From the NCBI RefSeq assembly GCF_000715075.1, contig NC_134103.1, positions 55,172,730-55,236,729 of the forward strand: a stretch of 64,000 bases of DNA. Reading direction: 5' to 3'. The position numbers and the translations under genes are program-made. The DNA comes from Nicotiana tabacum (taxonomy: Eukaryota; Streptophyta; Magnoliopsida; Solanales; Solanaceae). Under the pieces are notes generated by a model. It was given only the letters and a program-made list of their open reading frames with translations. It was not told the DNA's origin and did not search any database. This document shows, one piece after another, positions 21,001 through 29,507 of the stretch (its first letter is position 1; each line of letters begins with the position of its first letter).

Positions 21001-23737
21001 TGCTTGAAGGTTTTATTCCCTGACATTTTTACATTGAATCAGCAACAAAAAGCTACAGTGAAGGATGTATGGGGGATTCAGGGATGGAACTTAACATTCA
21101 GAAGACTACTTCAAGATTGGGAACTGCCTAGAATTGCAGAATTCTATAACACTTTGGATCAAGGCAGAGGATTGCAAGAGGGGGAAGACACTCTTTCATG
21201 GAAGAAGCACATCAGTGGAAGTTATACAGTAAGTTCAGCCTACAAAGATTTGAATCAGTTGTCTCAAAACAGTTTATGGCCTTCGAAACACATATGGAAA
21301 GTTAAAATACCATACAAAGTGGCATGCTTTACTTGGTTGGTGGCTAAAGAAGCAGTACTTACTCAGAAAAATCCTAGGAAAAGAGGATTGCCAATTTGTT
21401 CTAAATGCTATTTATGTGGACAAGATGCAGAGACAATTGGCCATCTGTTTCTACATTGTAGAGTGACCAGATAGTTGTGGGAATTGTTCATCAACCTAAG
21501 GGGTATTAGGTGGACAATGCCAGGAAGAACCTTTGAACTTCTGGAAAGTTGGAATACAGGGAGAAATTCTACCTCTAACAAAGACAGATGAAAAATTGTC
21601 CCAGCAGCTATTTGGTGGACAGTATGAAAGGAGAGGAATGCAAGATGCTTTGAAGATACAAGCAGCCCTACACAGAAGATTAAGATGAATTGTATTCTTC
21701 TTTTTAGTTATTGGTGTAAATTAGAATATATTGATGACCATGATTCAATCATAGAAGTCTTAGGCTCTTTGTGAGAAGAACAAGGATGTTACGCTTTTGG
21801 TTTTTGCCTAAAGTTCTCCATGATGTACATTTTGGCTCCCAGCACAATTTTTGTGCTGATGATTTAATTAGTATAATAGATATGTTACCTTTTCAAAAAA
21901 AAAAATGAATGTTTCATGTTCCCACCGAGAGGATATTTGCCAACTTTATCCACCGGACAATAAAATTTCCTGGCATCTAGGATGGAAACAGTGTCCCTGG
22001 CACCAATCCAAGCATATGAGATCTTTTGAAGCAGTACCACGTGAGCAGATCAAAGCAATGGAGAAAAGTCTAAGCATCCGGGATGATAATTTTGTCTTTT
22101 TTCTCCTGTTTGGGGCAAAGTAAAATTGTATTTCGACACGCACCATAAGGGAAATCATACAACGTACATATCCATCACAAGTGAAGAAAACCCAAGACCA
22201 GAAAAATTCACAACCAAGCAACAAACCTAGACCAAAACAGACTGTACGTCCACTACAAGATTGGATAACGAAAATCTAAAAGAGAAGTATAATGGTAATC
22301 CTACAATAAAATAACTGACGGAATATTTCAATGTTTAAGTTGGTGCTCATAGACAGTGCCCACTACTTCAGATTCATGACCAAAAATAAAAATAAAAATA
22401 ATAAAGTTACTATTACCAAGCAAGAAGGCAGAGTAGATAACAAATATTTCAAGAGCACAAATTATTGGAAATGGTATGTCCTACAGCAGTGATAGCATAA
22501 GTAAACTTTACATACTTGCAAAAGCAACATATCTTCTTCCCTTTCAATCTTCACCACCACCTTCACCTGTCCACACATCTCCCATCTGCATAGACAAATT
22601 TCACGATAAATAACACTTACTATACCAACCTAACTTGATATGTCTCTTAAAAATTACCTGTTTAAAGCTTTTGGCGCCCTATTATGGAGCTTTTTGTAGA
22701 GACCTAAAGTTGCATGACTAACCAACCATATACCAATTCAACCAAAAGTTAGAAAAAAATTAGTGGAACACAGCCAATAAATGTAGGAACACCAATTTGT
22801 ATTTGTACTCAGAAACACCCAAATGAAAGAGAAACTTTAAAACACAACAAAACTACAGGGTGCTGACATTTCAGGAGGCTTTCATGCACTGAAACATCAA
22901 ACGTCAACAAATAAGAATAAGTGACTTTGATTCGAGATGGAATCATCTGTTTGGACAGACATGCACAATCACCTTGTGGTTTTCAAATACAACAACAACG
23001 ACCCAGTAAAATCCCACTAGTGGGGGCTGGGGAGGGTAGTGTGTACGCAGACCTTACCCCTACCCCGAAAAGCAGAGAGGTTGTTTCCGAAAGACCCTCG
23101 ACTCAAGAAGACGAAAAGAGACAATATCAGTACCACCAACAGATACCATAAGAAAAAATAACAACATCATGAAAACCAGAAAATAGATGCAAAGCAAAAG
23201 CGATAGCCAGTAAATAGACCCGGCACTATGAATGTGGTTTTCAAATAATGCAGATTAATTTTCTCAAAGATGCACTTACACATGAAAGTTATCTAAATAA
23301 CTTATAAAGATACCTATATACCAGCAAAGGCGGCAAGAATGAATCAATTACCTGCATTGTGCGGCTATTTTCCCTTTCCCCATCTTCAAGTCATTCCTGA
23401 CTACCAAAACCTGCACACAATTAGAAATTATGGTTCATCCTTAATCTTCTAACATACAACATACCTTCGCTCGTAGTAAATTGATTTGGCACAAACATAA
23501 ACATGGAGAAAGAAGAGAAGAGACCATTTTGAAATCTTCAAGGATCTCGGCCAGTCTTTCAACTTCAAGAGGTGGCTTGACCCCTTTTTTCTTTTTCCCA
23601 TCAACTAGAGTTTCAGTGCCACCAGATGCTTTGTTTGATAGAGAAGTGCGAGAAGAGTGGCGCACACCAATAATATAACCCAAAGCAAGACATCCTGCCC
23701 CAAGTATTATGGCGCTAAGCCATGCCATGTCTATCAT
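67..23737 (-). CDS. PTH2: Peptidyl-tRNA hydrolase 2 (PTH2/Bit1 type), spliced, 3' end outside window
   Basis: PTH2 enzymes cleave the ester bond of peptidyl-tRNA released from stalled ribosomes, recycling tRNA; the Bit1-type members are membrane or organelle associated. Six coding exons, all with GT-AG borders, join in frame: 23737-23525, 23410-23352, 22717-22658, 22585-22516, 5140-5071, 93-67. This gives 166 residues with no stop. Residues 5-24 form a hydrophobic N-terminal anchor ([20 protein letters not shown]). A basic linker follows (KKKK at 48-51). The PTH2 domain starts about residue 72, with [19 protein letters not shown] (75-93), [12 protein letters not shown] (112-123) and [15 protein letters not shown] (149-163). 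The lysines after LKMG and the DAGRTQ segment are the family's known active-site region. Human Bit1 is 179 residues, so only about 15 C-terminal residues should be missing, in an exon left of base 1. ATG at 23737 is chosen because it precedes the anchor directly; a second ATG lies three codons on. Introns of 17.4 and 5.0 kb are filled by transposons. Functional assignment is firm; expression is unknown. Confidence 0.92.
588..800 (+). repeat. Pyrimidine-rich tandem duplication, about 120-bp period, in hAT-1 leader
   Basis: Two copies of a unit containing TTTCACTGTTTCAGT and GCAGCGAAATGCT lie 120 bp apart (ATGCT at 661 and 781), each preceded by a long CTT/TCC tract. Each CTT tract ends in TTTCAG, so they look like splice acceptors of a 5' UTR intron of the transposase transcript. 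Confidence 0.7.
897..3346 (+). pseudogene. hAT-1 transposase, BED zinc finger + DUF659 + dimerisation domain, broken
   Basis: Coding traces in order are: a BED-type finger ([20 protein letters not shown], then [18 protein letters not shown]) at about 915-1035; a DUF659-type core ([35 protein letters not shown]) at 1539-1900; middle helices ([20 protein letters not shown]) at 2030-2090; and the C-terminal hAT dimerisation motif ([14 protein letters not shown]) at 2788-2835, followed by the tail to 3346. Two introns are visible, 2629-2715 (GTGAGC...TACAG) and 2836-2920 (GTAAGA...TTGCAG); both restore the family reading frame. Several stops and frameshifts (for example near 1054, 1291, 1536, 2193 and 2745) make it non-functional. 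Decay is moderate, since the intron borders are still perfect. Confidence 0.85.
3556..3968. other. PTH2 intron sequence, no feature seen
   Basis: AT-rich unique-looking intron sequence between the hAT-1 target duplication and the SINE target duplication. No ORF or repeat structure was recognised. Confidence 0.6.
3983..4202 (-). mobile_element. SINE-1, TS-like tRNA-derived SINE
   Basis: On the minus strand it starts CACCCAAGAGTGTGGCCTAG, a tRNA A-box-like head. It carries the solanaceous TS-type body (GGTGATTTCTTCTCATCTGT, then AGAGTTACCTGGTACATG and ACACCACGGTTATT) and ends in a short A-rich tail. A 14-bp target duplication ACTGAATATCTGTG flanks it at 3969-3982 and 4203-4216. Two internal tandem duplications are visible: CTAATGCTAAC about 4117-4150 and GTCCATCAAGGCTT about 4076-4103. 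The family name is recalled from tobacco TS, not searched. Confidence 0.88.
4217..5070. other. PTH2 intron sequence, no feature seen
   Basis: AT-rich intron sequence between SINE-1 and exon 5. Short open frames (for example 4564-4761 minus) have no coding character and overlap no known motif. Confidence 0.6.
5071..5140 (-). CDS. PTH2: PTH2 coding exon 5 (DAGRTQ motif)
   Basis: The 70-nt exon sits between a TGCTCACAG acceptor and a GTGAGTTAG donor. It encodes [20 protein letters not shown] followed by IAP and one base of the next codon. DAGRTQIAP is diagnostic for PTH2. It is separated from exon 4 by the LINE, LTR-A and copia nest. Confidence 0.92.
5330..6119 (+). pseudogene. LINE ORF1 C-terminal part, broken
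   Basis: Reading frames with the acidic linker and C-terminal tail usual in plant L1 ORF1 are seen; the last stretch (5850-6119) includes [19 protein letters not shown] and ends at TGA 6117-6119. At least one stop (near 5750) and a frame change separate the two open segments. A short in-frame internal duplication (SFLFNEAQL twice, near 5380 and 5484) is present. The RNA-binding zinc knuckle expected further upstream is absent, consistent with 5' truncation. Confidence 0.6.
6116..7522 (+). pseudogene. LINE ORF2 part 1: AP endonuclease and start of RT
   Basis: ATG at 6116 overlaps the ORF1 stop (ATGA). The endonuclease is open for 345 codons and keeps the family residues: SWNVRGLN (N), FQETK (E), GVYAPN, VAGDFN (D and N), SRIDRFL (D) and CSDHTPL (D, H). 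TAG at 7151-7153 interrupts the linker where relatives have tryptophan before RQRSRA. A one-base loss in the C run at 7473-7475 shifts the frame in the KAPGPDG motif. The frame is then cut by LTR-A at 7528. Confidence 0.85.
7528..9247 (-). repeat. LTR-A 3' LTR (left copy)
   Basis: TGTCACGACCC...GGTGTAACA. It contains a 610-bp block (8011-8620) missing from the other LTR, and lacks a block of about 478 bp that the other LTR has (junction near 8744). The AT-rich tail, with repeated TTACTTA and ACGTACGA words, matches the other copy closely. Confidence 0.9.
9248..13633 (-). other. LTR-A interior, non-coding; PPT and degenerate Met-tRNA PBS at its ends
   Basis: The 4.4-kb interior has no ORF above about 80 codons and no protease, RT, RNase H or integrase motif that I could read on either strand. 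On the minus strand its 3' end carries a purine tract (AAAGGGGGGAATGA, 9248-9261) just before the LTR. Its 5' end has TGTTATTAGAGC (13618-13629), 10 of 12 matches to the initiator-Met PBS TGGTATCAGAGC. Near 9275 the minus strand reads CATTCGAGGACGAATG, a sequence also seen at gypsy pol ends, so descent from a gypsy element is likely. Confidence 0.65.
13634..15202 (-). repeat. LTR-A 5' LTR (right copy)
   Basis: TGTCACGACCC...GGTGTAACA. It lacks the 610-bp block of the left LTR (junction near 14116) and carries about 478 bp (14251-14727) that the left LTR lacks. Confidence 0.9.
15203..16091 (+). pseudogene. LINE ORF2 part 2: reverse transcriptase core
   Basis: Continues directly from 7527 once LTR-A is removed. 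Motifs are [35 protein letters not shown] (first catalytic Asp), [14 protein letters not shown] and [11 protein letters not shown] (catalytic pair, 15855-15890). An extra T in the run at 15601-15604 shifts the frame, and TAG codons follow near 15797 and 16010. It ends at the Copia-1 target duplication. Confidence 0.88.
16092..16240 (+). repeat. Copia-1 5' LTR
   Basis: 149 bp, TG...CA. TATAAATA near 16169 is the probable LTR promoter TATA box, shared with the 3' copy. Confidence 0.95.
16241..16252 (+). promoter_or_regulatory. Copia-1 primer binding site (initiator Met tRNA)
   Basis: TGGTATCAGAGC lies directly after the LTR, the standard plant copia/gypsy PBS. Confidence 0.95.
16253..16889 (+). 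other. Copia-1 leader, most of gag missing
   Basis: A roughly 640-bp stretch between the PBS and the first pol-like codons, where a roughly 1-kb gag gene with zinc knuckle is expected. It holds repeated TTCCGGC/CCGGCGA words and alternating GAACAGTG copies (near 16608, 16749 and 16767), but no gag motif. Confidence 0.6.
16890..20285 (+). pseudogene. Copia-1 polyprotein: protease, integrase, RT, RNase H, frameshifted
   Basis: The gag tail is followed by protease, with HSGASDH where DSGASDH is the rule (17050-17076), so the catalytic Asp is His. Integrase has HHCC ([18 protein letters not shown]) and a DDE core ([25 protein letters not shown]). A one-base deletion in the G run 18000-18004 breaks the frame. 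A proline-rich linker at 18370-18530 consists of AP(P)PPTA repeats. RT keeps DELVP-type [19 protein letters not shown] and YVDDVVITG (19330-19356). A second one-base deletion in the G run 19587-19590 breaks the frame again. RNase H ([23 protein letters not shown]) runs to TGA at 20283. Apart from these lesions the coding is well preserved. Confidence 0.93.
20293..20440 (+). repeat. Copia-1 3' LTR
   Basis: 148 bp, nearly identical to the 5' LTR. The purine tract TTGAGGGGGAG immediately precedes it. Confidence 0.95.
20446..21600 (+). pseudogene. LINE ORF2 part 3: thumb and C-terminal zinc-binding RVT region
   Basis: Continues from 16086 when Copia-1 is removed, as [20 protein letters not shown] then [20 protein letters not shown]. 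The zinc-binding RVT C-terminal region follows at about 21230-21475 ([41 protein letters not shown]). Stops occur after MKWL (20780) and at several points in 20850-21000. Confidence 0.85.
21904..22515. other. PTH2 intron sequence 3' of the LINE, no feature seen
   Basis: About 610 bp between the LINE poly(A) tail and PTH2 exon 4. No motif or repeat structure was recognised. Confidence 0.6.
22516..22585 (-). CDS. PTH2: PTH2 coding exon 4
   Basis: The 70-nt exon lies between a TATGCAG acceptor and a GTATGT donor. It encodes [20 protein letters not shown] and LLQ. It ends in phase 0 and joins to ERAKSLN of the exon 17.4 kb downstream. Confidence 0.9.
22658..22717 (-). CDS. PTH2: PTH2 coding exon 3
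   Basis: The 60-nt exon starts after GGTTGGTTAG and ends before GTAATTTTTAAG. It completes serine 91 and encodes [19 protein letters not shown], the family's CSHATLGLY helix. Confidence 0.9.
22990..23232 (-). mobile_element. SINE-2, Au-like SINE
   Basis: On the minus strand it contains the Au-SINE core GAGGGTCTTTCGGAAAC, then GGTAAGGTCTGCGTACACAC, TACCCTCCCCAGCCCC and a 3' end in TTGTTGTTG. A perfect 15-bp target duplication TGTGGTTTTCAAATA flanks it at 22975-22989 and 23233-23247. It sits in the PTH2 intron between exons 2 and 3, in the sense orientation of the gene. The family name is from memory of the conserved core. Confidence 0.92.
23352..23410 (-). CDS. PTH2: PTH2 coding exon 2 (active-site lysine segment)
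   Basis: The 59-nt exon is bounded by TGTGTGCAG (acceptor) and GTAATTG (donor). It encodes [19 protein letters not shown] and the first two bases of a serine codon. This is the most conserved segment of the PTH2 family. Confidence 0.9.
23525..23737 (-). CDS. PTH2: PTH2 coding exon 1 (start, membrane anchor, linker)
   Basis: This exon encodes residues 1-71, from ATG at 23737 to the codon before the GT at 23524-23523. The donor reads ATG|GTCTCT, weaker than consensus, but it is the only site that gives a phase-0 join to the conserved VLVVRNDLK of the next exon. The upstream limit of the exon is probably 23827, after a TTTTTTAG acceptor, so 90 bases of 5' UTR precede the ATG. Confidence 0.85.
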
Positions 23738-24440
23738 ATTCAAAATTGAAGACAGTAACGTTCTGGTATTTAAGGTCCAATAGATATCAAGCTGATGACC
23801 AATGCGTCTGTTCTTGCGCCCACTCACCTAAAAAATGCAACGTTTAGTTAACTGTACAATTCAAAGTGTTACTCTTACTGCAAAGTCAACTTCTAGTATC
23901 AGGCAGCGAGCAGAACAAAAGCTTTTTTTTCTCTTTAAATTAAGTATTTAACCTGAAAAATAAACTACATGTCACCTACTTTTATGCCCAACCAAACTGG
24001 AAAATGATACAGAAAAAATGATGGTCAAAGTAAGCAATTTCACGTGGAAAACATTTTCCTCCAACCAAAACACACAAAGATTGAACTTTATATTTTGTTA
24101 AACGATGTTGTCAAATCTACCATGAATAAATTATCGATCCTCCTAATTATTGATTCTCAGCCCAGATACACATCCAATGAAAGATTTGCTGAGTTACTTC
24201 CGAGATTTGATACAAAGAACAAGTGTACCTGTAAAGTGCAGGAAACAAAGCTGCATTGATAGGCTAATCGATTGATCGGAGAGCTCTAGGCTGAGCTCTA
24301 GAGTTCGGTTGGAAGAAGGAAACAGCCAATGCGGTTGTTATGGTTCCGTAGCCAAGCCCCAGGTATTACAGCATTGGCAGTAAGCCCGTTTCCGGGAAGT
24401 AAAGCCCAATAAAACCCATTATCTCATAATTTAATTCATA
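23738..24440 (-). promoter_or_regulatory. PTH2 5' UTR, 5' UTR intron and proximal promoter
   Basis: On the minus strand a probable first non-coding exon ends at 24229 (TTTACAG|GTACAC). A 401-bp intron (23828-24228) ends TTTTTTAG. An upstream ATG in the first exon (CAATGCAGCTTTG, about 24256) opens a short uORF that stops soon after the splice. Near 24405 the sequence reads TGGGCTT on the minus strand, a site-II-like TGGGCY element common in promoters of plant housekeeping genes. No clear TATA box was picked out. The transcription start is a guess. Confidence 0.45.
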
Positions 24441-25384
24441 GCTGCAAAACTATCGGTCTCTTTTTTTTTTTTTTTGGGAGTTATGTCCATTTATAATAAA
24501 TGTAGGTCATTATCAAAATTGGCCAATTCATAAAATATTATTAATATTAGTCAAATATTACTAATATTAGCCAATTAGTTATTTATAGCAAAAAAAGTTA
24601 AATTTTTGCTTTCTTTTGAGTGGGTGTTATTAGAATAGATTAGGTACATCTTAAGGAGCTTGAATCTAAGTTTTGGGATGATTTGGTAAAGTTTTGAGGT
24701 GGTTTGAATAGAAAATTCGATGTAAAAACTAAACATGAAAAATGATGTGTATCACACTGTATATCATTTGTGTATCATATATGTATCATATTTGTATCAG
24801 TTGTGTATCACATTTATACCTATGTGTGAGATACATGTGTCGCAGAAGCGTTTTTGAACTCGATTTAATTATGAATTTTGATACAAAACCACTCCTAATC
24901 ACCTCTAATCTTCCTCAAATTTTGTATATTGACTTATCTATATGTTTTCTATTAATTTCAACTATAGCCATTGAAAAAGTTCCTTTTTTGCTTAGATTTT
25001 TGGAATATTGTATTTTATTTTGTATTTTATCACCTTATTTGCTACCTCATCCATGAAATTTCCATTCTGTCTTGCATCTAATGTTGTTAATCACGTTTAA
25101 AAATATGAAAGGAGATTTTTACATGTGATTCTTTGAGAGAAAGAGCCTTATTTATTTGGTTTTTTATTTTTTATATGTGGTTGGCTAGTTTTGGTGAGTC
25201 TATGACTAATGGCTATAGGTTGGTAAGTTAAGACTTATTTGGGACATTTGTGTAAGTTCTCCCTCTTTTTTTGTTTCTTTTTTTCGTGAGAAAAGGACGA
25301 TAAGAGCCTATTTTAAAAACTTTATGATCAAAACGTTATAAATAAAATATACCATGATTTAAATATTGGTATATCACATAGTTA
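24441..25384. other. AT-rich intergenic stretch with TGTATCA-type repeats
   Basis: The sequence between the PTH2 promoter side and hAT-2 is AT-rich. It has a T14-15 run near 24460, AATATTA inverted repeats at 24536-24575, and a cluster of TGTATCA/TATATCA words at 24748-24822 that creates a Cys/Tyr/Ile-rich false ORF (24742-25056). No gene was recognised. Confidence 0.55.
24748..24822 (+). repeat. Degenerate TGTATCA tandem repeat
   Basis: At least six near-copies of TGTATCAYA within about 75 bp. Spacing is roughly 10-13 bp. Confidence 0.7.
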
Positions 25385-25396
25385 ATGTTGTCTAAT

Positions 25397-25560
25397 GGGA
25401 CGGAATGGGATGATTTTAGCAGGACGAGACGGACGATTTCTTAACAGGATTAAGGGAACCGAGACGTTAGCGGGACGAACCCCTAGGCCCATCCCATCCC
25501 ACTAACTAACGGGGCGAAATGAGACGAAACGGAACGAGACGAGACGAGATGGAAGCCCTT
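25397..25560 (-). repeat. hAT-2 subterminal GGGACG/GAGACG repeats
   Basis: A cluster of GGGACGG, GGACGAGACGG, CGGGACGA, GGGGCGAAATGAGACG and ACGAGACGAGACGAG words within 165 bp. hAT transposases bind this sort of subterminal repeat. Confidence 0.65.
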
Positions 25561-26039
25561 CGTGGGATTTTTTTAAATTTTTATTAAGTTAAATATATTT
25601 AAAAAAATTATAATTGCAATGGCTAAGTTTTTAAAATTAGCGACGACTAGTTTTCTAATAAACTTCAAACTTAATAAATTATAAAAACTCTAATTAAGAA
25701 AAAAGAAAATGTAAAAAAAAAACTGTAGCAAAATATTTTAGTATATATAAATTTTTTAAGTACTTAAAAAAATACTTGTAGTTTATTTAACATATTTCCA
25801 AGTATGTACTACTATGAAGTAACTAAGTAAGACAATCCTTAAGAAAATTCAAGGCTTAAAGCCTTTTAGTTTATCTAATTAAAATTTTAAATTTAATACA
25901 CAAATACAAGTCTTTTGAAAAGCACCTAATCACCACCTTCTAGAAAAGATTCCGGTTAAATTAGGCCTCTAAGTAGATAATTACAAATTATCATGCTAAT
26001 GTCTATACTTTCCTATATAGCTTCTTTCTAACTTTCGTA

Positions 26040-27630
26040 TAATATCAAAGGGAAGCTCCTCTAGAACTGGCAATGTAGCTTGATGTTCCATGAGTTTCAT
26101 GTCATCATCGCTTTCAGTGCAAAGTTCTCATTGTAGTCTTCTTCTTCCTTAGTGGTTAATTTTGTTAGGCCAAATTTCTTCTTTCTGCATTGATCCAATC
26201 TTTGAAAAAGAACGAAAATCTCTAGGCTGTCCTCCACGAATAAATATTTGTGGTCTCCGATTTGAAATCTTGTCATGCTAAAAGCACACTTCAAAGCTAT
26301 TGATGACTCTTGAAAAGCCAGTACATCTCTCGAGCCATTCTTCAAAGTATTCGAATTACCTTGTCATGCCCCCTCAACCATGCTAAAAGCTGCTCTTTGC
26401 CTTCTTCATCTTTAATAGATTCTAATCCCTGATTAATAGAAACATTAAGTTTATTTCCAATACCAGTTGAATCACGATCTCCATACCTTCCTACACTTTA
26501 TCTTTTACTCTAGCCTTAGATGTACACTGTCTAGAGTTGCCATATTTTTATACTTATCAAACATTAATTTGGCATGAACATATATGTTAGCTTGGTATTC
26601 TTCGACAGTTGGCATTTTAGTTTTTGAAATTTCTAATTTCTCATAAATTTTATGAACACGTTCTTTTGCACCTCGTAATTTTAAAGATGGGTCAAGTATA
26701 GTAAAAATTAAATAAATAGTGAGAAATTTAAAAAATATTTTTTTAATTTCTAAATTATTTCTTCAACGGCTCGTGTATATGCATCTAATCTTATACTTAG
26801 CAAATACAGCTAAAATTCCACAAATATACTACAATAGTTGTGTAATAGTGGGACAATATATACCAAAAAATTATTTTGTAGCATAATAAATTTTTTTAAG
26901 AATTTAGTAAGCTTGTGAATTTCTTTCCAATCAGACTCGATAATTTAATTAATAGGGATAGCATTATATGCATTATATATCATTTGTATATGCAGCCGAT
27001 AGATATAAGCAACTTTTAGCATTTCGTAAGTAGAATGTCACCTAGTACAAACATCTTTTGGAACTTTTCTATATGAAAGTTCAACATAGACACATCGCTC
27101 TTTAAATTCACAAATTCTACTCGCTTTATTAGCATGAAAGATATATGCACAAGCATATTTTATTTTAGCACAAAAAGCGGCAAATAAATCGATACTAGCT
27201 TTGATGACCAAATTAGATATATGACATGCACATCTAACATAGAAAATTGAGTCATAAAGTTGGAAAATTCTAACTTTTAAGTTATTTGCTGCAATAATAT
27301 TAGCAGGAGAATTATTTAATGTGATAGTTAAAAATTTGTTAATAAGACCATAAAATTGAACAATTTCTAAAACAGTAGAAGCAATATATGCTCCAGTGTA
27401 TTTTGAATCAACAAATTCATAAGCAATAATATATTTTTTCACGCTTTAGTTATAATCATCCAATGATATGTAACAATTAAATGATCGCCATTAGGACTAC
27501 GATCTATATCAGAATGAAAGATACTTTATATTCTAAGTGGTAAAATATACAAGGTATATACTGAGATAGTCATTTTGAAATTAAAATATATCATTTCTAC
27601 TGTGGTTATAGGAAAACCTTGAAAAATACA
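26040..27630 (-). pseudogene. hAT-2 transposase, catalytic and C-terminal part, broken
   Basis: From right to left: QGFPITTVEM, just left of the solo LTR (about 27600), continues the N-terminal part beyond it. The core (ITLNNSPANIIAANNLK, FYVRCACHISNLVIKAS) is at 27038-27442. The C-terminal hAT dimerisation domain (RDVLAFQESSIALKCAFSMT, RFQIGDHKYL, EDSLEI) is at 26097-26345, followed by a tail with LPVLEELPFDIIRKL. Ser/Glu positions of the usual ASSVASESAFS motif are changed to ESSIALKCAFS. There are multiple stops. Confidence 0.8.
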
Positions 27631-28439
27631 TGTCTGTCATTTTGAGCTCTAGCACGTTGTTCGGCAGTTTGAGACCTTGAGTAGCTTCACTTCATGCATT
27701 ATGACTTGCACGTGTAGTCAGATTAGATTTTCGAGAAGATCAGAGTTGGTTTGGAAGAATGTTTCTCGATTCGGAAGCTTTAAGTTGGAAGAGTTGACCA
27801 AGGTTTGAATTTTGAGTATATGACCTCGGATCAGAGTTTTGACAGTTCTGTTATGTCCAAATGATGATTTTGGACTTAGGTGTATATCCGGATTTGGATT
27901 TGGAGGTCCGTAGGTTAATTTGATGCTTTTGGCAAAAGTTGAAAGATTGAAGATTTAGAAGGTTGATAGGTTTGACCGGGAGTTGACTTTATTAATATCG
28001 GATCCGAATTGTGCTTTCAGAAGTTGGTATAGGTTCGTTGTGTCATTTGGGACTTGCATGTAGATTTGGTATTGTTCGACATGAGTTTTAGAAGTTTAAA
28101 AGTTCATTAGGCTTGGATTGATTTGTGATTCATGGTTTTGATATTGTTTGGTGTGATTTGAAGCCTCGAGTAGGTTTGTGCTATGTTTTGGGAATGATTT
28201 GTGTAATTGGACGGGGTTCCGGAGGCATCAGATGTGTTTGGGTTGTGTCGCGCTCTTAGCATCGTTTCTTTGGGCATAAAGGGTACCATATTGAGAAAAC
28301 GATATTTAATTTGTGATTAGCCTAAACCATTAGATCTGTATCGTAATTAAGGAACCATAGCAACAAGAATCGTCGAATTTCGAGGTCGTATGAGAGAGTT
28401 ATATCCATTTCCGTGTCGAAAAAGATTGTTGGTTTCTGG

Positions 28440-28565
28440 TGCGAACTTTTGTTCTTCGTGAACGCGAGAGAGGTTCCGCGAACGCGAAGAAGGAAATTTG
28501 GGTTGACCTGTCAACACAAAAAAATTCTCTTCGCGAACACGAAGGTGTCCCGCAAAGGTGATAAA
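28440..28565 (+). repeat. CpG-rich GCGAACGCGA word island in solo LTR-1
   Basis: Repeated words GCGAAC, AACGCGAGAG, CCGCGAACGCGAAG, TTCGCGAACACGAAG and TCCCGC occur inside otherwise AT-rich DNA. They create a false ORF (28413-28628). Confidence 0.7.
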
Positions 28566-29507
28566 AATCACCTGGGTAGTGTTTTAAATGGGCATATCGA
28601 ACATTTTAGTAATTTGAGTATATCTTGAGTTCTAGAGCTCCGTTTGAAGTAATTTTCGTGGCGTTGTTCTCGTCTCAACAAGAAGGTAAATATCCAACCT
28701 TTATTTTGATGTTTTCCATGATTATTTCTGTTGGTTATTATTTTTATTCATATTTGGATTGTAAAAATTAGGATTTTGAGCCCCAAAGTTGAGAAATGAC
28801 AAATCTTTGATTTGAGAGTCAATTCATGGACGAAATTCGATGATTTTTTGGATATAAATTATATAAGTTATGGGTAATATATATTTTTGATAATTTTAAA
28901 AATCCTGGACGTGGTCCCTGTGGTTGACTATGTTAACTTTTCGAGCTAAGTTGGGAATTATTATAAATTATTAAATTACGAGTATTGGCATATATTTTGA
29001 TTGGTTTACACGTTGTTTGATTAGTTTCGGATTGTTTGGCATCGATTTGAGGAGTTAGAGAGGCGTTGGAGCCGGTTATCGGATTTTGGAGCGAGGTAAG
29101 TCTCTCGTCTAACATTATGAGGGGGGATTTAGCTCATATGTGTTATTTATTATGTGCTATATGTTGTGGAAACTACGTACGTATGAGGTAATGAGTGTCC
29201 GTGTTTATACTAGAATTCCTGATTATGTCCGGGTAGACTTAGACTCACGCCATACTTTAATTATACTATTTGAGTTATTCTTGCCAATTTAAATGCTTTA
29301 ATTTACATTTAGCTTGAGACTAGACTCGCATATAGTATCATACTTGCGATTTAAGATACTTGATGAGCTACTTGATTAGCCGTGAAAATTGTACTTTTCT
29401 TTACAGTTTCTTCTGTGTTGTGCGTATTCGTCCGATAGTTTTTCTTGAATTTTATAATTCACACGTATATTCGTGAGTAGGGTTAGTGAACCATCAAAGT
29501 TTCATAT

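Larger units (their letters stand above)
5300..21903 (+). mobile_element. L1-type LINE, split into three pieces by two later insertions
   Basis: Pieces are about 5300-7527, 15203-16091 and 20441-21903, together about 4.6 kb. Removing LTR-A and Copia-1 (one copy of each target duplication) restores continuous reverse-transcriptase coding. The order is ORF1 tail, AP endonuclease, RT, C-terminal zinc-knuckle region, 3' UTR and an A11 tail at 21893-21903. The 5' border is uncertain and no target duplication was found, so the 5' end may be truncated. The LINE is antisense to PTH2 and lies wholly in its 17.4-kb intron. Confidence 0.85.

Noticed and set aside
23441..23827. 128-codon minus ORF as a complete small gene
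   Set aside because: The part beyond FKM is intron. The conserved VLVVRNDLK continues at 23410, so this is exon 1 plus intron read-through.
24742..25056. 104-codon ORF with many Tyr, Cys and Ile, like a small membrane protein
   Set aside because: Its N-terminal half is the translation of the TGTATCA repeat, and the rest is AT-rich intergenic sequence with no homology I recognise.
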